DNA from: Microbacterium oxydans
GTDB taxonomy: Bacteria > Actinomycetota > Actinomycetes > Actinomycetales > Microbacteriaceae
Reading direction: 5' to 3'
Assembly: GCF_900095745.1 (NCBI RefSeq)
Contig: NZ_FMIR01000010.1
Coordinates: 1-64,000 of the forward strand
Length of the DNA: 64,000 bases
Part shown: one piece after another, positions 16,928 through 25,677 of the stretch
Layout of the letters: each line of letters opens with the position of its first letter
How positions within the stretch are numbered: the first letter of the stretch is position 1
Translations under genes and position numbers: made by a program
The notes under the pieces: model-generated
Databases searched by the model: none
What the model saw: the letters and a program-made list of their open reading frames with translations, nothing else
What the model was told of the DNA's origin: nothing

Positions 16928-18816
16928 CGTGCACCTCCTGCGACGCTCGCTGCGGAGTCCGTGTGCCGGGGCACCGGATGGGCGGCGCGGTAGGCATCCG
17001 TGTTCCACGAGTAGTCGTCGATCGTGGTCAGCTCGTGCGCGGTGCCGCCCGAGAGATCGGGTACTGCGCCGAGCAGCGCCCTCGTGTACGGATGCTGCGG
17101 GTCGCCGATCACCTCGGCCATGGGCCCCTCCTCGACGATCCGACCGTCGTACATGACGATCACGCGTTCGCAGACCTGGCTGATCAGCGCCAGGTCGTGC
17201 GAGACCATCACCAGCGCCGTCCCGTCTTCTTCGTTGAGCTTCTTCAGCAGGTCGATGACCTGCGCCTGCACAGACACGTCGAGCGCGGTCGTCGGCTCGT
17301 CGGCGAGGATCACCTGCGGATCGCCGAGCGTGGCCATCGCGATCATGACGCGCTGACGCTGGCCGCCCGACAGTTCGTGCGGATGCTGCCGAAGGCGCCG
17401 CGCGGGCTCGGGGATGCCGACGTTCTCGAGTGCTTCGATCATGCGCGCCTTCGCCGCAGCACCGCGCAGCGAGGTGTGAGCGTCGAGCTTGTCGCGCATC
17501 TGCCTCCCCACCGTGAGCGACGGGTTGAGCGACGACATCGGGTCCTGGAAGATCATCGGCATCTTGGCGCCGATGATGCGGCGGAGGCGTGAACGGCTGA
17601 GCCCGCGCAGATCCGTGCCGAGGAAGGTGTGCGCGTCGACCTCGGCTTCGAGCAGGCCGGGGAGCATGTGGGCGAGCGCCGAGATGGTGAGGCTCTTCCC
17701 GGAGCCGGACTCTCCGACGATGCCGACGCGCTCACCGCGGCGGACGACCAGGTCGATCCCGCGCACGAGCTCGCGCCGATCGTCGCCGTGGCCGGTGAAG
17801 ACGCGCAGGTTCTGCACACCGAGCACCACGTCTTGCGGCAGCTCGCCCTTCGGGGCCTGCGACGAGGGTGCGTCGTCGATCTCGGCGGCGGGTGCTCCAC
17901 CCCGGCCGCGGTCGCGGGCGAGACGGCGCAGCATCCGGCCCGGGGTCATCACCGCGCCCCGCGGGTCGAGAAGCTCCGCGAGCTTCTCGCCGAGCAGGCT
18001 GAAGCCGATCCCGGCGGAGACGATCGCCACGGCAGGGCCGATCGTGGTCCAGGGCGTGGAGTAGATGTCCTTCATCGCCTCGGCGATCATCCCGCCCCAG
18101 TCGTACTCGGGCGGCTGCACTCCGATGCCGAGGAACGAGAGGGCGGCCATCATCATCAGGCTCGCGCCCATGGTCACGACGGTGAGCGTGACGATCGGCT
18201 CGGCCACGTTGGGGACGATGTAGCGCCACATCAGTCGCCCCTTGGGCACGCCGAGAAGGCGCGCACTTCCGACGAAGTCGGCGCCCGCGACGGTGGCGGT
18301 GAGGTTGACCACCAGCCGCGCGGTCGACGGCACACCGGCGAGCGCGAGACCGAGCATCGCGGCGGTTCCCGAGCGGCCGAGCATCGTCGCCAGCAGCAGC
18401 GCCAGGATGATCGAGGGGAATGCGGTCGCGGCGGCGATCAGCTGGAACAGCACCTGGCGGGCACCGTTGCCGAGCACGGCGGCGAGCACCCCGATGAACA
18501 CGCCCAGCACGAGAGAGATGATGACGGCGCCGAAGGTGAGCGCGAAGGTCAGCCGCGCCGCCACGAGCACACGGCTCAAGACGTCGCGCCCCAGGGCGTC
18601 GGTGCCGAACCAGTGCTCGAGAGAGGGCCCGGCGAGCGGGTTGGCGGTGTCGAAGTCGTTCGCCTGCGGTTCGAGGAAGAACGGGGCGAAGAGGGCGGCG
18701 AGCACCCAGAAGAGGACGAGGACGAACCCGATCAGGCCCGCCGGCGTCTGGAACACCCGACGCAGCAGTCGTCGGGGCGTCTTGGTGCCGAGCGTGGTGG
18801 TGAGGGACTCGGTCAT
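16924..18816 (-). CDS. Peptide ABC transporter permease-ATPase fusion (DppC+DppD type)
   Basis: A 630-residue fusion. Residues about 1-290 form an OppC/DppC permease with several membrane helices and an EAA-like loop (GSARLLGVPKGRLMWRY, about 183-199). Residues about 330-620 form the DppD-type ATPase with Walker A GESGSGKS (368-375), LSGGQRQR and VILADEPTTALD. The fusion is continuous in one frame with a linker rich in Arg, Pro and Ala. Such fusions are known in actinobacteria, so this is not an assembly error. ATG 18816 shares one base with the upstream stop. It fixes a 1:1 ratio of permease to ATPase. Confidence 0.93.
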   Translation of the reverse strand: MTESLTTTLGTKTPRRLLRRVFQTPAGLIGFVLVLFWVLAALFAPFFLEPQANDFDTANPLAGPSLEHWFGTDALGRDVLSRVLVAARLTFALTFGAVIISLVLGVFIGVLAAVLGNGARQVLFQLIAAATAFPSIILALLLATMLGRSGTAAMLGLALAGVPSTARLVVNLTATVAGADFVGSARLLGVPKGRLMWRYIVPNVAEPIVTLTVVTMGASLMMMAALSFLGIGVQPPEYDWGGMIAEAMKDIYSTPWTTIGPAVAIVSAGIGFSLLGEKLAELLDPRGAVMTPGRMLRRLARDRGRGGAPAAEIDDAPSSQAPKGELPQDVVLGVQNLRVFTGHGDDRRELVRGIDLVVRRGERVGIVGESGSGKSLTISALAHMLPGLLEAEVDAHTFLGTDLRGLSRSRLRRIIGAKMPMIFQDPMSSLNPSLTVGRQMRDKLDAHTSLRGAAAKARMIEALENVGIPEPARRLRQHPHELSGGQRQRVMIAMATLGDPQVILADEPTTALDVSVQAQVIDLLKKLNEEDGTALVMVSHDLALISQVCERVIVMYDGRIVEEGPMAEVIGDPQHPYTRALLGAVPDLSGGTAHELTTIDDYSWNTDAYRAAHPVPRHTDSAASVAGGAR

Positions 18817-19829
18817 CAGCTGCTCCGGATCAGAGACTTGGGATCGACCTTTGCGAGGATCAGATCGACGATGAAGGTGGCAACGAGCGAGAACGTCGCG
18901 ATGATGATCACCAGACCCTCCAGAAGCGGATAGTCGTACACGGCGATGGACTTCACGAAGAGGTTGCCGATGCCCGGCCACCCGAACACGGTCTCGGTGA
19001 TGATCGCGCCGCCCATGAGCGAGGCCAGCATCATGCCCGAGTAGGTGAGCGTGGCGGTCATCACGTTGGGCAGCACATGCCGGAAGAGCACCACGCGGGG
19101 AGGAAGGTTGTTGGCGCGGGCGGTGCGCGTGTAGTCCTCGCGCAGCACCCGGGTCGTCTCGGCCTTCATCAGACGGCTGAGCACGGCGATGAGACCGAGC
19201 GACATCGTGAGCACCGGAAGGATGAACGCGGTCACGCCCTCTCCCCCGGCGGCCGGCAGCCAGCGCAGACCGACCGCGAAGATCATCACCAGGGAGATCG
19301 CGATGAGGAAGTCGGGGATCGAGGCGAAGAACCCGGAGATCGCGTTGAAGGCGGCGTTGGTGCGCTCGCCGCGCCCGTTCTCGGTGCGCACGGCCATCCA
19401 GATCCCGAGCGGGATCGAGACGAGCATCGCCAGCAGGAACGCGTAGAGGCCGAGCTGCACCGTGTACGGCAGTCGCGCGGCGATCTCGACGGCCACGCTG
19501 TTGCCGGTCGAGATCGATTCGCCGAAGTCGAAGGTGACGATCCGCTCGATGAACCGGCCGTACTGCTCCAGCAGCGGGTCGTCCAGGCCGAGCTCCGCGC
19601 GACGGGCGGCGACGTACTCCGGAGTCGCGGTGACGCCCGCGGCGGCGCGGACGGCATCCCCGCCGATGGCGCGGGAGAGGAAGAAGATGAGGGTGGCGAT
19701 CAGCCAGAGGCTCAGGATCAGCGATCCGGTGCGTCGGACGATGAAGCCCACCCACGGCGATCGCGCCCCCTTCCGGGAGGACTCGTCGGAGTCCTCCCGG
19801 GAGGGGGTGGTGACGGTGCTGGTCATCAC
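18816..19829 (-). CDS. Peptide ABC transporter permease (DppB/OppB type)
   Basis: A 337-residue integral membrane protein with a first helix near LILSLWLIATLIFFL and further helices throughout. It has the OppB-type EAA loop (ETTRVLREDYTRTARANN) and the FGWPGIGNLF segment typical of the family. GTG 19829 has AGGA 8 nt upstream; ATG 19826 is the alternative. The gene follows the binding protein gene by 16 nt and overlaps the fusion gene by one base. It forms the membrane channel with the permease half of that fusion. Confidence 0.92.
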   Translation of the reverse strand: MMTSTVTTPSREDSDESSRKGARSPWVGFIVRRTGSLILSLWLIATLIFFLSRAIGGDAVRAAAGVTATPEYVAARRAELGLDDPLLEQYGRFIERIVTFDFGESISTGNSVAVEIAARLPYTVQLGLYAFLLAMLVSIPLGIWMAVRTENGRGERTNAAFNAISGFFASIPDFLIAISLVMIFAVGLRWLPAAGGEGVTAFILPVLTMSLGLIAVLSRLMKAETTRVLREDYTRTARANNLPPRVVLFRHVLPNVMTATLTYSGMMLASLMGGAIITETVFGWPGIGNLFVKSIAVYDYPLLEGLVIIIATFSLVATFIVDLILAKVDPKSLIRSS

Positions 19830-19845
19830 GCGGTCTGTCCTGCGA

Positions 19846-21447
19846 TCAGTTCTTGCGGAGGGTGAGCGGGTCGACGAAGGCGCCCTTCGAGAAGAAGCTC
19901 ACGCCCTCCCCGAGCACCCACTTGGAGTCGGCGGCGATGGTGGGCACCCAGTCCGCGCGCTCGACCACGGATGCCTCGGCCTCGATCCAGAGCGGGCAGG
20001 AGTCCAGTCCGCCGATCTGCGACGCCTCGCCCTGCTTCTGGGCGTAGACGGGGTTGTTGATCGCACCGAAGTTCGGGCCCTCGGGAGCCGCCGGGCCGAC
20101 GAAGAACGGACGGAAGCCGGTGGGCTGCGACGCCCCCATGGAGACGAAGCTGACGCTCCATCCGGTGCCGGAATACAGCACGTCGACGGCCTGAGCCGGT
20201 CCGCGGTTGTCGAGTTCGACCTTCACGCCGAGGTCCTTCCAGGCGCTGGAGACGAGTTCGGACGCGGCGGAGGTGAACTCCATCTGCAGCAGCTGCACGC
20301 TCAGCGGGACGCCGTCCTTGGCGTAGATCCCGTCGTCGCCCTTCGCGTAGCCGGCCTCCTCGAGCGTGGCGGATGCCGCCTCGATGCCGCCGGTGGGGAT
20401 GACGGCGGCGATCGCCTTCTGGTCGACGCAGATGTTCGAGGGTGCGCGCAGGAAGTCGGCCACGTAGCCGAGCCCCTGGGTCTGCACCTGGGTGAGCTCC
20501 TCGAAGTCGAGGGCCTGGGCGAGCGCACGACGCACGGCTTCGTCCTGCGTCGGGTAGCCGTCGCGCTCGTTGAACATCATCATGGTGACGCCGGTGTCGG
20601 CCACCTGCTCGGTGAAGCCCGACTCGCCCTCCAGCCGCGCGAGCTGATCGACCTGCAGCAGCGCGGTGTCAGCGTCGCCGCCCAGGAGCAGGTTCACCTG
20701 GGTGTTGAGGTCTTCGACGATGTTCAGGTTGACGGTCTTCGGGAGGTCCTTGACCGAGAACCCCTCCGGGCCCCAGGCGTAGTCGTCGTTGCGGGTGAGG
20801 GTGATGTGCGAGCCGGTGACGAACTCGTCGACGACGTAGGGGCCGGTCCCGTCAGAGCCGGTGGTGAGCACCGACGGGTCTTCCAGCGCCGAGTCGCACA
20901 CGATCCCCAACTGGGTGAACGAGGGCTCCGCACCCAGGAACGGCATGCCGACCGTGAGGGCGACGTCGACCGTGCGGGCGGTGTCGTCGTACTCGACGGT
21001 GAAGTCGGAGGAGCCGAAGAAGTTGTTCACGAGCGGAGCGTTGGTCTCCGGGTCCTTCCACCGCTCGAAGTTGCGGGCGACGGTGCCGGCGGTGATCTCG
21101 CTGCCGTCGGCGCACATCGCGCCCTCCTTGATGACGAAGGAGGCAGACAACGGCGTGAAGTCCCACGACTCCGCGAGTCCGGGGATGGCCTCGCCGGTCT
21201 TCGGGTCTTCCCGGACGAGCGCCTCGTAGATGAGCCAGGTGGCCTGGCGTCCGCCGGTGCTGAACGCGAGTGCCGGGTCGATGCTGTTGACCGTGTCCGG
21301 AAGCAGCATGGTGAGCTTCGAGCTGTCACCACCGCCGCCGGATTCGCCGGGGATGGCGGGGGTGCACGCGGTGAGCGCCATTGCCAGGGCCAGGCCGGCC
21401 CCCACCGCAGCGGGGACGAGGCGCGGGGACTTCGGGGTAGTGCGCAA
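19846..21447 (-). CDS. Peptide ABC transporter substrate-binding lipoprotein (family 5)
   Basis: A 533-residue lipoprotein. The signal peptide ends in lipobox LTAC with Cys28 as the lipidated residue, followed by a Gly/Ser linker. The body shows SBP family 5 features (LLPDTVNSIDPALAF, LAESWDFTPL, YVVDEFVTGS). It is the first gene of the ten-gene operon and so sets its specificity. Family members bind di- and oligopeptides, opines, nickel or glutathione. With peptidases downstream, a peptide or modified peptide ligand is the best inference. It is divergently transcribed from the DauR-like regulator. Confidence 0.92.
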   Translation of the reverse strand: MRTTPKSPRLVPAAVGAGLALAMALTACTPAIPGESGGGGDSSKLTMLLPDTVNSIDPALAFSTGGRQATWLIYEALVREDPKTGEAIPGLAESWDFTPLSASFVIKEGAMCADGSEITAGTVARNFERWKDPETNAPLVNNFFGSSDFTVEYDDTARTVDVALTVGMPFLGAEPSFTQLGIVCDSALEDPSVLTTGSDGTGPYVVDEFVTGSHITLTRNDDYAWGPEGFSVKDLPKTVNLNIVEDLNTQVNLLLGGDADTALLQVDQLARLEGESGFTEQVADTGVTMMMFNERDGYPTQDEAVRRALAQALDFEELTQVQTQGLGYVADFLRAPSNICVDQKAIAAVIPTGGIEAASATLEEAGYAKGDDGIYAKDGVPLSVQLLQMEFTSAASELVSSAWKDLGVKVELDNRGPAQAVDVLYSGTGWSVSFVSMGASQPTGFRPFFVGPAAPEGPNFGAINNPVYAQKQGEASQIGGLDSCPLWIEAEASVVERADWVPTIAADSKWVLGEGVSFFSKGAFVDPLTLRKN

Positions 21448-21530
21448 GGGTCCTCCAGGGTTCGGGGCGAGCGTCGTCGCCTTCGACAGTTTGTTGGGCG
21501 CTATTCAACACCATGACGAAGAACGTTCAT

Positions 21531-21546
21531 GTAACAACTGTGTTAC
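21531..21546. promoter_or_regulatory. Inverted repeat in the divergent promoter region of the peptide locus
   Basis: GTAACA (21531-21536) and TGTTAC (21541-21546) are perfect inverted arms separated by ACTG. They lie in the 235-bp gap between the importer operon and the regulator gene. The gap is unusually AT-rich and also contains a TACAAT box at 21638-21643 that could be the -10 of the rightward promoter. Likely operator for the YheO/DauR-type regulator. Confidence 0.5.
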
Positions 21547-21682
21547 GGCGGTGATAACTCGCCCAAATACCCCGTGATTCCGGGAGAGAGCGGATCTACC
21601 TCCCATCCGGGCCGGGCAAGAATTCATTGCAAATTTCTACAATCTGTGCCAAATTCCAGGTACCCAGAACTGTGGAGGGACC

Positions 21683-22423
21683 ATGACGGATACCGCACCA
21701 CCGACGTCGGACACGACGTCGCGCATCCCCGCGTTCACCGATGAGGAGCGGGCGCATGCCGCCACGATCGTCGACATCGTGGGTCCGATCATCGTGCCGC
21801 TGGCCCGCGCGCTCGCTCCCCGCACCGAGGTGCTGCTGCACGATCTCACCAAGATGCCCGGCACGATCGCCGCGATCGGCGGCAACATCACCGGGCGCGG
21901 CATCGGCGGCCCGGCCACCGATCTGGGCCTGCGCACGTTCTCGTCGGGGTGGAACGAGCACCTCATCGGCTACCGGACCGAGACGAACGACGGGTTGCCG
22001 ATGCGCTCGTCCAGCATCTTCTTCCACGCCGCCAGTGGTCGACCCGTCGCCTGCCTGTGCCTGAACACCGACGTGAGCGAAGTGGTGCGCGCGCAGGAGC
22101 TGCTGCGCAGCCTGAGCGCCATCACCACCATCGACCCGTCGCTGCGATCCGAGACGATGACCGCCGAGAAGTTCCCCGCCTCCGTCGAGGATCTCGCGCA
22201 GGGCATCCTCGCCGAGGCCGTCACCGAGACCGGCATCCCCGTCGAGGCCATGAAGAAGCGGCACAAGGTGGAGGTGGTCCGACAGCTGCGCGATCGCGGA
22301 TTCTTCACCATGCGCGAGGCCGTGCCGATCGCCGCCCAGAACCTCGGGGTCGGTCGGCACACCATCTACAACTATCTGAACGAGATCGAGGAATCCGCGG
22401 ACGCCTCGAACGAAGAGGAATAG
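21683..22423 (+). CDS. YheO/DauR-type PAS-HTH transcriptional regulator
   Basis: A 246-residue protein; GGAGGG lies just upstream of ATG 21683. Residues about 22-140 are a YheO-like PAS domain (EVLLHDLTKMPGTIAAIGGN...GPATDLGL). Residues about 185-235 are the HTH_22 DNA-binding domain (VRQLRDRGFFTMREAVPIAA then GRHTIYNYLNEIE). DauR of Pseudomonas aeruginosa, of the same family, controls D-arginine catabolism. Here it sits between the importer operon and two S10 genes, which it precedes by 6 nt. I infer that it controls both arms in response to an amino acid or peptide. Confidence 0.88.
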   Translation: MTDTAPPTSDTTSRIPAFTDEERAHAATIVDIVGPIIVPLARALAPRTEVLLHDLTKMPGTIAAIGGNITGRGIGGPATDLGLRTFSSGWNEHLIGYRTETNDGLPMRSSSIFFHAASGRPVACLCLNTDVSEVVRAQELLRSLSAITTIDPSLRSETMTAEKFPASVEDLAQGILAEAVTETGIPVEAMKKRHKVEVVRQLRDRGFFTMREAVPIAAQNLGVGRHTIYNYLNEIEESADASNEEE

Positions 22424-22429
22424 GGATTC

Positions 22430-23863
22430 GTGGACGAACGACGCGTCATCCGCTCCGCCACCTGCAACGGACGCCCGATCGACTACGCGATGAGCCTCGA
22501 GCAGATCCCGTTGCGCACGGCCGACGGCACCCAGGTCGGCACGCTGTCGGCGTTCTCGTACATCGCCGAGACCGACGCCGAGACTCGTCGGCGCCGCCCC
22601 GTGCTGTTCCTCACCAATGGCGGCCCCGGCGCCGCGTCCAGCTACCTGCACCTGAGCGGCATCGGCCCGTTCCGCGCCCAGATCCCCGCCGACCTGGAGT
22701 CGGGTGTCCGCGCTCCGTACGGCATCGAGGAGAGCCCGTCGTCGCTGCTGGATGCCGCGGATCTGGTGTTCATCGACGCTCCGGGGACGGGTTTCGGCAC
22801 GGTGGCAGAGGGCGCAGACCTCGCTCCCTTCTTCTCCATGGAGGGCGATGCCGAGGCGTTCGCCCGGGCCCTCACCGACTGGGTGGCCCGGCATCGACGC
22901 TGGGATTCTCCGAAGTACTTCCTCGGCGAGAGCTACGGCACCCACCGGGCCGCGTTCCTCGCGTCGAGCGCACACGGCATGTCGACGGTGCCGTTGGACG
23001 GCATCGCGCTGCTGGGCCAGGCGGTCAACATCCAAGAGACGGCCGAGCGCCCCGGCAACGTGCCCGGCGCCCTGGCGAACGTGCCGTACAAGGCCGCGGT
23101 CGCCTGGTACCACGGAGCAGGATCGCGCGAGCACGAGTCCGTCGAGGACGCCATCCATGCCGCGCTCGACTACGCCTGGGGCGACCTCGCCACCGCCATG
23201 CTGCAGGGGACGTCGCTGCCCGGCGCCGAGCTGCAGGCTGTGGCCGCCCGCCTGTCCGGCATGATCGGGATCCCCGCAGAAGAACTGGTCCGGTCCCGCC
23301 TCTGGATCTCCAAGACCGACTTCCGCACGCGACTGCTTCGAGATCGCGGGCTCGAGGTCGGCGTGAACGACAGCCGCTACACCTCCCCCGCGACCGATCC
23401 CGGCTTCGGCGAGCTCGGACTCGACGCCGCCGGCACGCATCTCTCCCCTCGCTACACCGCGGCGTTCGCGCAGCTCTTCGAGGAGCTCTTCGACGACACC
23501 CCCGGTATCCCCTATCTCGTCCACGATGCGAACGCCGCCAGGGAGTGGGAATGGGCGGATCAGGGCGGCGCCCTGTTCATGTCGATGGGCAAGCCGTCGC
23601 CGTTCCACACCTACCCGTACCCGGCACGCCTGAGCCGGTGGATGAAGCAGATGCCATCGGGGCGCCTGTTCATCGGCACCGGGATCTACGACTCCCTCAC
23701 CACCATCGGCTCGGCGGATCATCTTCTTCGCCAGTGGGACCTGCCGCGGGAGCGCGTGACCTCGCACTGGTACGACGGCGGTCACATGATGTACAGCGAG
23801 AGAGACACGATCGTGAAGCTCAACGCCGACCTGCGTGACTTCGTGACGGGCGGCCACGAGTGA
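22430..23863 (+). CDS. S10-like serine carboxypeptidase, cytoplasmic (second paralogue)
   Basis: A 477-residue paralogue of the gene at 10078. It has NGGPGAAS at 63-70, nucleophile Ser168 in GESYG, an Asp in GTGIYDSLTT and a His in YDGGHMMY. There is no signal peptide. Start GTG 22430 lies 6 nt after the regulator stop. The stop overlaps the next start as GTGA, so regulator, S10 and S10 form one unit. Known family reaction: release of C-terminal amino acids. Three diverged paralogues in one locus suggest different residue preferences or a different acyl substrate. Confidence 0.88.
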   Translation: MDERRVIRSATCNGRPIDYAMSLEQIPLRTADGTQVGTLSAFSYIAETDAETRRRRPVLFLTNGGPGAASSYLHLSGIGPFRAQIPADLESGVRAPYGIEESPSSLLDAADLVFIDAPGTGFGTVAEGADLAPFFSMEGDAEAFARALTDWVARHRRWDSPKYFLGESYGTHRAAFLASSAHGMSTVPLDGIALLGQAVNIQETAERPGNVPGALANVPYKAAVAWYHGAGSREHESVEDAIHAALDYAWGDLATAMLQGTSLPGAELQAVAARLSGMIGIPAEELVRSRLWISKTDFRTRLLRDRGLEVGVNDSRYTSPATDPGFGELGLDAAGTHLSPRYTAAFAQLFEELFDDTPGIPYLVHDANAAREWEWADQGGALFMSMGKPSPFHTYPYPARLSRWMKQMPSGRLFIGTGIYDSLTTIGSADHLLRQWDLPRERVTSHWYDGGHMMYSERDTIVKLNADLRDFVTGGHE

Positions 23864-25254
23864 CCGCCCCGGTCCGGAAGGCGCGCATCGGCGGCGCCGA
23901 GATCGAGTACCGCGGCACCGTCGGGGAGATCGACGTCTCCGACGGCGAAGACGGCCCCGGTGCGCGCTACGTCTTCACCGAGTACATCCGCACCGACCTG
24001 ACCGACGACGAACGCGCCGCGCGCCCCGTGCTGTTCGCCTTCAACGGCGGCCCCGGCTCGTCATCGGTGTGGCTGCACCTGGGCCTCGGACCTCGGCGGG
24101 TGGCCGACGCCGACACGCTGCATCCGCGCATGGCTCCGCCGTTCGCCCTCGTCGACAACGAGGAATCGCCGCTCGACGTCGCCGACCTGGTGTTCATCGA
24201 TCCGCCCGGCACCGGCTACAGCAGGATCCACCCGGATGCCGATCGTGAACGCTTCCACGGCGTGGAGCAGGATGCCCGCGCGACTCTGGAGTTCATCGGT
24301 CGCTGGGTGCGTCGGAACGGCCGGGAACAGTCGCCGCGCTTCGTGATGGGCGAGAGCTACGGCACACATCGGGCGGCGCGCATGTCGCGTCTCGCGAACG
24401 GCGGCCCGATGCGCGGAGGCACCACGAGGGCGACCTCGCTGAACGGTGCGATCGTGCTCGGGCCGGCGTTCGGACTCGGCGAGCCCGCCTGGTGCATCGA
24501 CGTCCAGACAGCACTGGAGTTCCCCACGCTCGTTCACACCGCGCGCCACCACGGCGCCGTCTCCGACCTCTCCGATGACGACGTCTCGGACTTCGCCCGC
24601 ACCGAGCTGCTCCCGGCGCTCGTCGCCGGAACACAGCTGGAGGATGCGGAGCGGGAGGGACTCGCGGCGCGCATGGGCGGGCTGCTCGGACTCCCCGCGC
24701 AGGTGCTCATCGAGCACGATCTGCGGATCAGCCCGGATGCCTTCGCCCGGCTCGCGTTGCGTGAGCAGGGTCGCCATCTCGGAATGTACGACAGCCGCTA
24801 CACGCTCGCCGCCGACGGTGCCGGCTCCGACCCGGTCGCCGACGACCCGGCGATGGGCGCTTACGCTCCGCAGTTCACCGGAGCGATCCAGCACTATCTG
24901 CGCGAGGAACTCGGATACGCGAGCGACGACGAGTACCGTGCCATCGACTTCCGTCTCGCGATGGGCGGTTGGGACTGGGACGGGCACGACTCACCCCACA
25001 GCAACTGCTTCGGCGACTTCACCGAGGCGGTCCGTCGCGACGAGCGCTTCGAGCTGATGATCGGCGTGGGCGAGTACGACCTGGTCACGACCAGGGCGGC
25101 GACCGAGTTCACCTTCACCCGCTTCCGGTTCGATCGCTCACGCGTGCACCTGAAGGTCTACGGCTCTGGCCACATGCCCTATCTCGGCGAGGCGCCCCGG
25201 GTCGCGCTGGCTACGGACATTCGGGAGTTCGTCCGGGTGGGCGCTGCGAGGTAG
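23860..25254 (+). CDS. S10-like serine carboxypeptidase, cytoplasmic (third paralogue)
   Basis: A 464-residue protein starting at GTG 23860, four bases inside the end of the previous gene. NGGPGSSS at 62-69, Ser166 in MGESYGTH, Asp in GVGEYDLVTT and His in YGSGHMPY form the expected triad. There is no signal peptide and no membrane helix. It is more alike to the 22430 protein in motif wording than to the 10078 protein. It is the last gene of the rightward arm of the peptide locus; the cupin gene that follows has its own start region. Confidence 0.88.
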   Translation: MTAPVRKARIGGAEIEYRGTVGEIDVSDGEDGPGARYVFTEYIRTDLTDDERAARPVLFAFNGGPGSSSVWLHLGLGPRRVADADTLHPRMAPPFALVDNEESPLDVADLVFIDPPGTGYSRIHPDADRERFHGVEQDARATLEFIGRWVRRNGREQSPRFVMGESYGTHRAARMSRLANGGPMRGGTTRATSLNGAIVLGPAFGLGEPAWCIDVQTALEFPTLVHTARHHGAVSDLSDDDVSDFARTELLPALVAGTQLEDAEREGLAARMGGLLGLPAQVLIEHDLRISPDAFARLALREQGRHLGMYDSRYTLAADGAGSDPVADDPAMGAYAPQFTGAIQHYLREELGYASDDEYRAIDFRLAMGGWDWDGHDSPHSNCFGDFTEAVRRDERFELMIGVGEYDLVTTRAATEFTFTRFRFDRSRVHLKVYGSGHMPYLGEAPRVALATDIREFVRVGAAR

Positions 25255-25297
25255 CTCGACAGATCCCGCCGATGACGCCGCGGCTACGCTGAGATGT

Positions 25298-25663
25298 ATG
25301 GCAGACGATGTTCGCAACGTGCTCGAAGCCCTCTCCACGATCGACGAGCACTGGCAGCCGCATCGGCTCACCAGCATCAACGACTACGACGTCAAGGTGG
25401 TCAAGCTGCAGGGCGAGTTCGTCTGGCACACCCACCCCGACACCGATGAGCTGTTCATGGTCGTCAGCGGTCAGCTGACGATCCAGCTCCGCGACCGCGA
25501 TGTCGTTCTGAACCCGAACGACGTGTTCGTCGTGCCGCGCGGAGTCGAGCACTGCCCGAAGGCGACCGACGAGGTGCACGCGATCCTGTTCGAGCCGAAG
25601 GGCACGGTGAACACCGGAGACGCCGGCGGCGACATGACCTCAGACCTGCACGAATTCGACTGA
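25298..25663 (+). CDS. Small cupin-domain protein
   Basis: A 121-residue single-domain cupin. The first cupin motif is seen as WHTHPDTDELFMVV with metal ligands His44, His46 and Glu51. The second motif has GVEHCP supplying the last His, so a divalent metal is likely. Such proteins range from isomerases to dioxygenases and storage folds, and the substrate cannot be told. It lies 43 nt after the third S10 gene on the same strand and converges with the AAA ATPase gene. It may belong to the peptide locus or be independent. Confidence 0.85.
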   Translation: MADDVRNVLEALSTIDEHWQPHRLTSINDYDVKVVKLQGEFVWHTHPDTDELFMVVSGQLTIQLRDRDVVLNPNDVFVVPRGVEHCPKATDEVHAILFEPKGTVNTGDAGGDMTSDLHEFD

Positions 25664-25677
25664 GATCTGTCCGTCGC

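Noticed and set aside
21596..23857. A 753-residue frame on the minus strand opposite the regulator and S10 genes
   Set aside because: It is the mirror of two well-supported rightward genes, with Arg/Gly/His-rich composition and no domain, a usual artefact of high-GC coding DNA.
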